From Aphrocallistes beatrix (lineage: Eukaryota; Porifera; Hexactinellida; Sceptrulophora; Aphrocallistidae): 64,000 bases of DNA. A model generated the notes under the pieces. It ran no database searches. It had not been told where the DNA came from and worked only from the letters and a program-made list of their open reading frames with translations. The stretch lies in the NCBI GenBank assembly GCA_963281255.1, contig OY725489.1:7552768-7616767 (forward strand), given 5' to 3'. The translations under genes and the position numbers were made by a program. Of the stretch, positions 61,501-64,000 are shown one piece after another. How positions within the stretch are numbered: position 1 is the stretch's first letter; every line of letters starts with the position of its first letter.

Positions 61501-64000
61501 TCGGTGAGTGGGTGTCAAAGTTGGCATTTTAAGAATGGAATCGTGTGATCGGAGGAAGAAGGTAGGCTTTTGGGGTAGTAAAGCGAATGAGGAGAAAGCG
61601 AACGCGAGGCATTTTGAGTTGGAAATGGTGCCGAAAAGGCGTTGAAAGGGTGCATTTTGTCGGTGAGTGGGTGTCAAAGTTGGCATTTTAAGAATGGAAT
61701 CGTGTGATCGGAGGAAGAAGGTAGGCTTTTGGGGTAGTAAAGCGAATGAGGAGAAAGCGAACGCGAGGCATTTTGAGTTGGAAATGGTGCCGAAAAGGCG
61801 TTGAAAGGGTGCATTTTGTCGGTGAGTGGGTGTCAAAGTTGGCATTTTAAGAATGGAATCGTGTGATCGGAGGAAGAAGGTAGGCTTTTGGGGTAGTAAA
61901 GCGAATGAGGAGAAAGCGAACGCGAGGCATTTTGAGTTGGAAATGGTGCCGAAAAGGCGTTGAAAGGGTGCATTTTGTCGGTGAGTGGGTGTCAAAGTTG
62001 GCATTTTAAGAATGGAATCGTGTGATCGGAGGAAGAAGGTAGGCTTTTGGGGTAGTAAAGCGAATGAGGAGAAAGCGAACGCGAGGCATTTTGAGTTGGA
62101 AATGGTGCCGAAAAGGCGTTGAAAGGGTGCATTTTGTCGGTGAGTGGGTGTCAAAGTTGGCATTTTAAGAATGGAATCGTGTGATCGGAGGAAGAAGGTA
62201 GGCTTTTGGGGTAGTAAAGCGAATGAGGAGAAAGCGAACGCGAGGCATTTTGAGTTGGAAATGGTGCCGAAAAGGCGTTGAAAGGGTGCATTTTGTCGGT
62301 GAGTGGGTGTCAAAGTTGGCATTTTAAGAATGGAATCGTGTGATCGGAGGAAGAAGGTAGGCTTTTGGGGTAGTAAAGCGAATGAGGAGAAAGCGAACGC
62401 GAGGCATTTTGAGTTGGAAATGGTGCCGAAAAGGCGTTGAAAGGGTGCATTTTGTCGGTGAGTGGGTGTCAAAGTTGGCATTTTAAGAATGGAATCGTGT
62501 GATCGGAGGAAGAAGGTAGGCTTTTGGGGTAGTAAAGCGAATGAGGAGAAAGCGAACGCGAGGCATTTTGAGTTGGAAATGGTGCCGAAAAGGCGTTGAA
62601 AGGGTGCATTTTGTCGGTGAGTGGGTGTCAAAGTTGGCATTTTAAGAATGGAATCGTGTGATCGGAGGAAGAAGGTAGGCTTTTGGGGTAGTAAAGCGAA
62701 TGAGGAGAAAGCGAACGCGAGGCATTTTGAGTTGGAAATGGTGCCGAAAAGGCGTTGAAAGGGTGCATTTTGTCGGTGAGTGGGTGTCAAAGTTGGCATT
62801 TTAAGAATGGAATCGTGTGATCGGAGGAAGAAGGTAGGCTTTTGGGGTAGTAAAGCGAATGAGGAGAAAGCGAACGCGAGGCATTTTGAGTTGGAAATGG
62901 TGCCGAAAAGGCGTTGAAAGGGTGCATTTTGTCGGTGAGTGGGTGTCAAAGTTGGCATTTTAAGAATGGAATCGTGTGATCGGAGGAAGAAGGTAGGCTT
63001 TTGGGGTAGTAAAGCGAATGAGGAGAAAGCGAACGCGAGGCATTTTGAGTTGGAAATGGTGCCGAAAAGGCGTTGAAAGGGTGCATTTTGTCGGTGAGTG
63101 GGTGTCAAAGTTGGCATTTTAAGAATGGAATCGTGTGATCGGAGGAAGAAGGTAGGCTTTTGGGGTAGTAAAGCGAATGAGGAGAAAGCGAACGCGAGGC
63201 ATTTTGAGTTGGAAATGGTGCCGAAAAGGCGTTGAAAGGGTGCATTTTGTCGGTGAGTGGGTGTCAAAGTTGGCATTTTAAGAATGGAATCGTGTGATCG
63301 GAGGAAGAAGGTAGGCTTTTGGGGTAGTAAAGCGAATGAGGAGAAAGCGAACGCGAGGCATTTTGAGTTGGAAATGGTGCCGAAAAGGCGTTGAAAGGGT
63401 GCATTTTGTCGGTGAGTGGGTGTCAAAGTTGGCATTTTAAGAATGGAATCGTGTGATCGGAGGAAGAAGGTAGGCTTTTGGGGTAGTAAAGCGAATGAGG
63501 AGAAAGCGAACGCGAGGCATTTTGAGTTGGAAATGGTGCCGAAAAGGCGTTGAAAGGGTGCATTTTGTCGGTGAGTGGGTGTCAAAGTTGGCATTTTAAG
63601 AATGGAATCGTGTGATCGGAGGAAGAAGGTAGGCTTTTGGGGTAGTAAAGCGAATGAGGAGAAAGCGAACGCGAGGCATTTTGAGTTGGAAATGGTGCCG
63701 AAAAGGCGTTGAAAGGGTGCATTTTGTCGGTGAGTGGGTGTCAAAGTTGGCATTTTAAGAATGGAATCGTGTGATCGGAGGAAGAAGGTAGGCTTTTGGG
63801 GTAGTAAAGCGAATGAGGAGAAAGCGAACGCGAGGCATTTTGAGTTGGAAATGGTGCCGAAAAGGCGTTGAAAGGGTGCATTTTGTCGGTGAGTGGGTGT
63901 CAAAGTTGGCATTTTAAGAATGGAATCGTGTGATCGGAGGAAGAAGGTAGGCTTTTGGGGTAGTAAAGCGAATGAGGAGAAAGCGAACGCGAGGCATTTT
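55508..64000. repeat. Homogeneous 159-bp satellite, at least 53 units
   Basis: The unit starts GGAGGAAGAAGGTAGGCTTT and includes GGAAATGGTGCCGAAAAGGC and GTGAGTGGGTGTCAAAGTTG. Successive units look identical wherever I compared them, and the array runs off the window. The left edge is abrupt, at CGCTAAACGGAGG against the unit's GTGTGATCGGAGG. The plus strand is strongly purine- and G-rich. The heptamer GCATTTT occurs three times per unit (spacing 43, 31, 85 bp), hinting at an older shorter repeat. One minus-strand frame is open throughout because 159 is 3 x 53; this alone is weak evidence of coding, as a random 53-codon unit leaves some frame open roughly four times in ten. Confidence 0.97.

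Noticed and set aside
55480-63912. A 2810-residue repetitive protein on the minus strand
   Set aside because: The open frame follows from a satellite period divisible by three with one stop-free frame. There is no signal of codon bias, domain or splice context, so I list it as satellite only.
1-64000. tRNA, rRNA, CRISPR arrays, bacterial operons
   Set aside because: I scanned for T-loop GGTTCGA motifs in cloverleaf context, rRNA-like blocks and spaced repeats; nothing fits. The satellites have no unique spacers.

Overview
The window is nuclear DNA from an invertebrate animal. It is AT-rich, its protein genes are split by spliceosomal GT-AG introns whose phases can be checked by translation, and gaps and introns are packed with short non-autonomous DNA transposons and foldback elements. 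The gene set (Boule, a SOCS6/7 protein, a WSCD-type sulfotransferase, a centrosomin-type CM1 protein, a NACHT-LRR protein) is metazoan, and Boule is mainly a eumetazoan gene. I cannot name the phylum from this sequence.

Layout. 1-3284: a complete three-exon membrane sulfotransferase on the minus strand. 3285-5295: MITE-filled gap. 5296-8156: a complete two-exon SOCS6/7 gene on the plus strand. 8157-10042: repeats. 10043-15644: a four-exon coiled-coil gene with a CM1 motif on the plus strand. 17446-22695: a minus-strand gene of at least five exons for an unrecognised protein starting MGCCFS. 22696-32418: gap with repeats, an hAT transposase relic and weak exon-like pieces. 32419-32712: an intronless, divergent small-Maf-like bZIP gene. 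32713-36355: heavily nested MITEs. 36356-42120: a ten-exon Boule gene on the minus strand. 44496-47882: one long exon for a NACHT-LRR receptor with a death-effector-like N-terminus. 47883-55507: repeats, including a palindrome of about 1.1 kb, a 34-bp satellite and a mosaic element with 141-bp repeats. 55508-64000: a uniform 159-bp satellite that runs off the end.

The genes share no evident pathway; each looks like its own transcription unit on alternating strands. In every multi-exon model the exon phases join without a stop and give complete proteins: 301 aa sulfotransferase, 359 aa SOCS, 770 aa CM1 protein, 269 aa MGCCFS protein and 348 aa Boule. The exceptions are one extra exon-like segment in the MGCCFS gene that I could not place, and an unlocated 5' exon of the NACHT gene.

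The repeat fraction has its own structure. At least six MITE families have TIRs built on CAGT...C(T/C)CG and TA target sites, like pogo/Tigger elements. One copy appears to have carried off a piece of a neighbouring gene's intron. Two hAT-type elements have 8-bp target duplications. A GC-rich block of short hairpins occurs twice, 16 kb apart.
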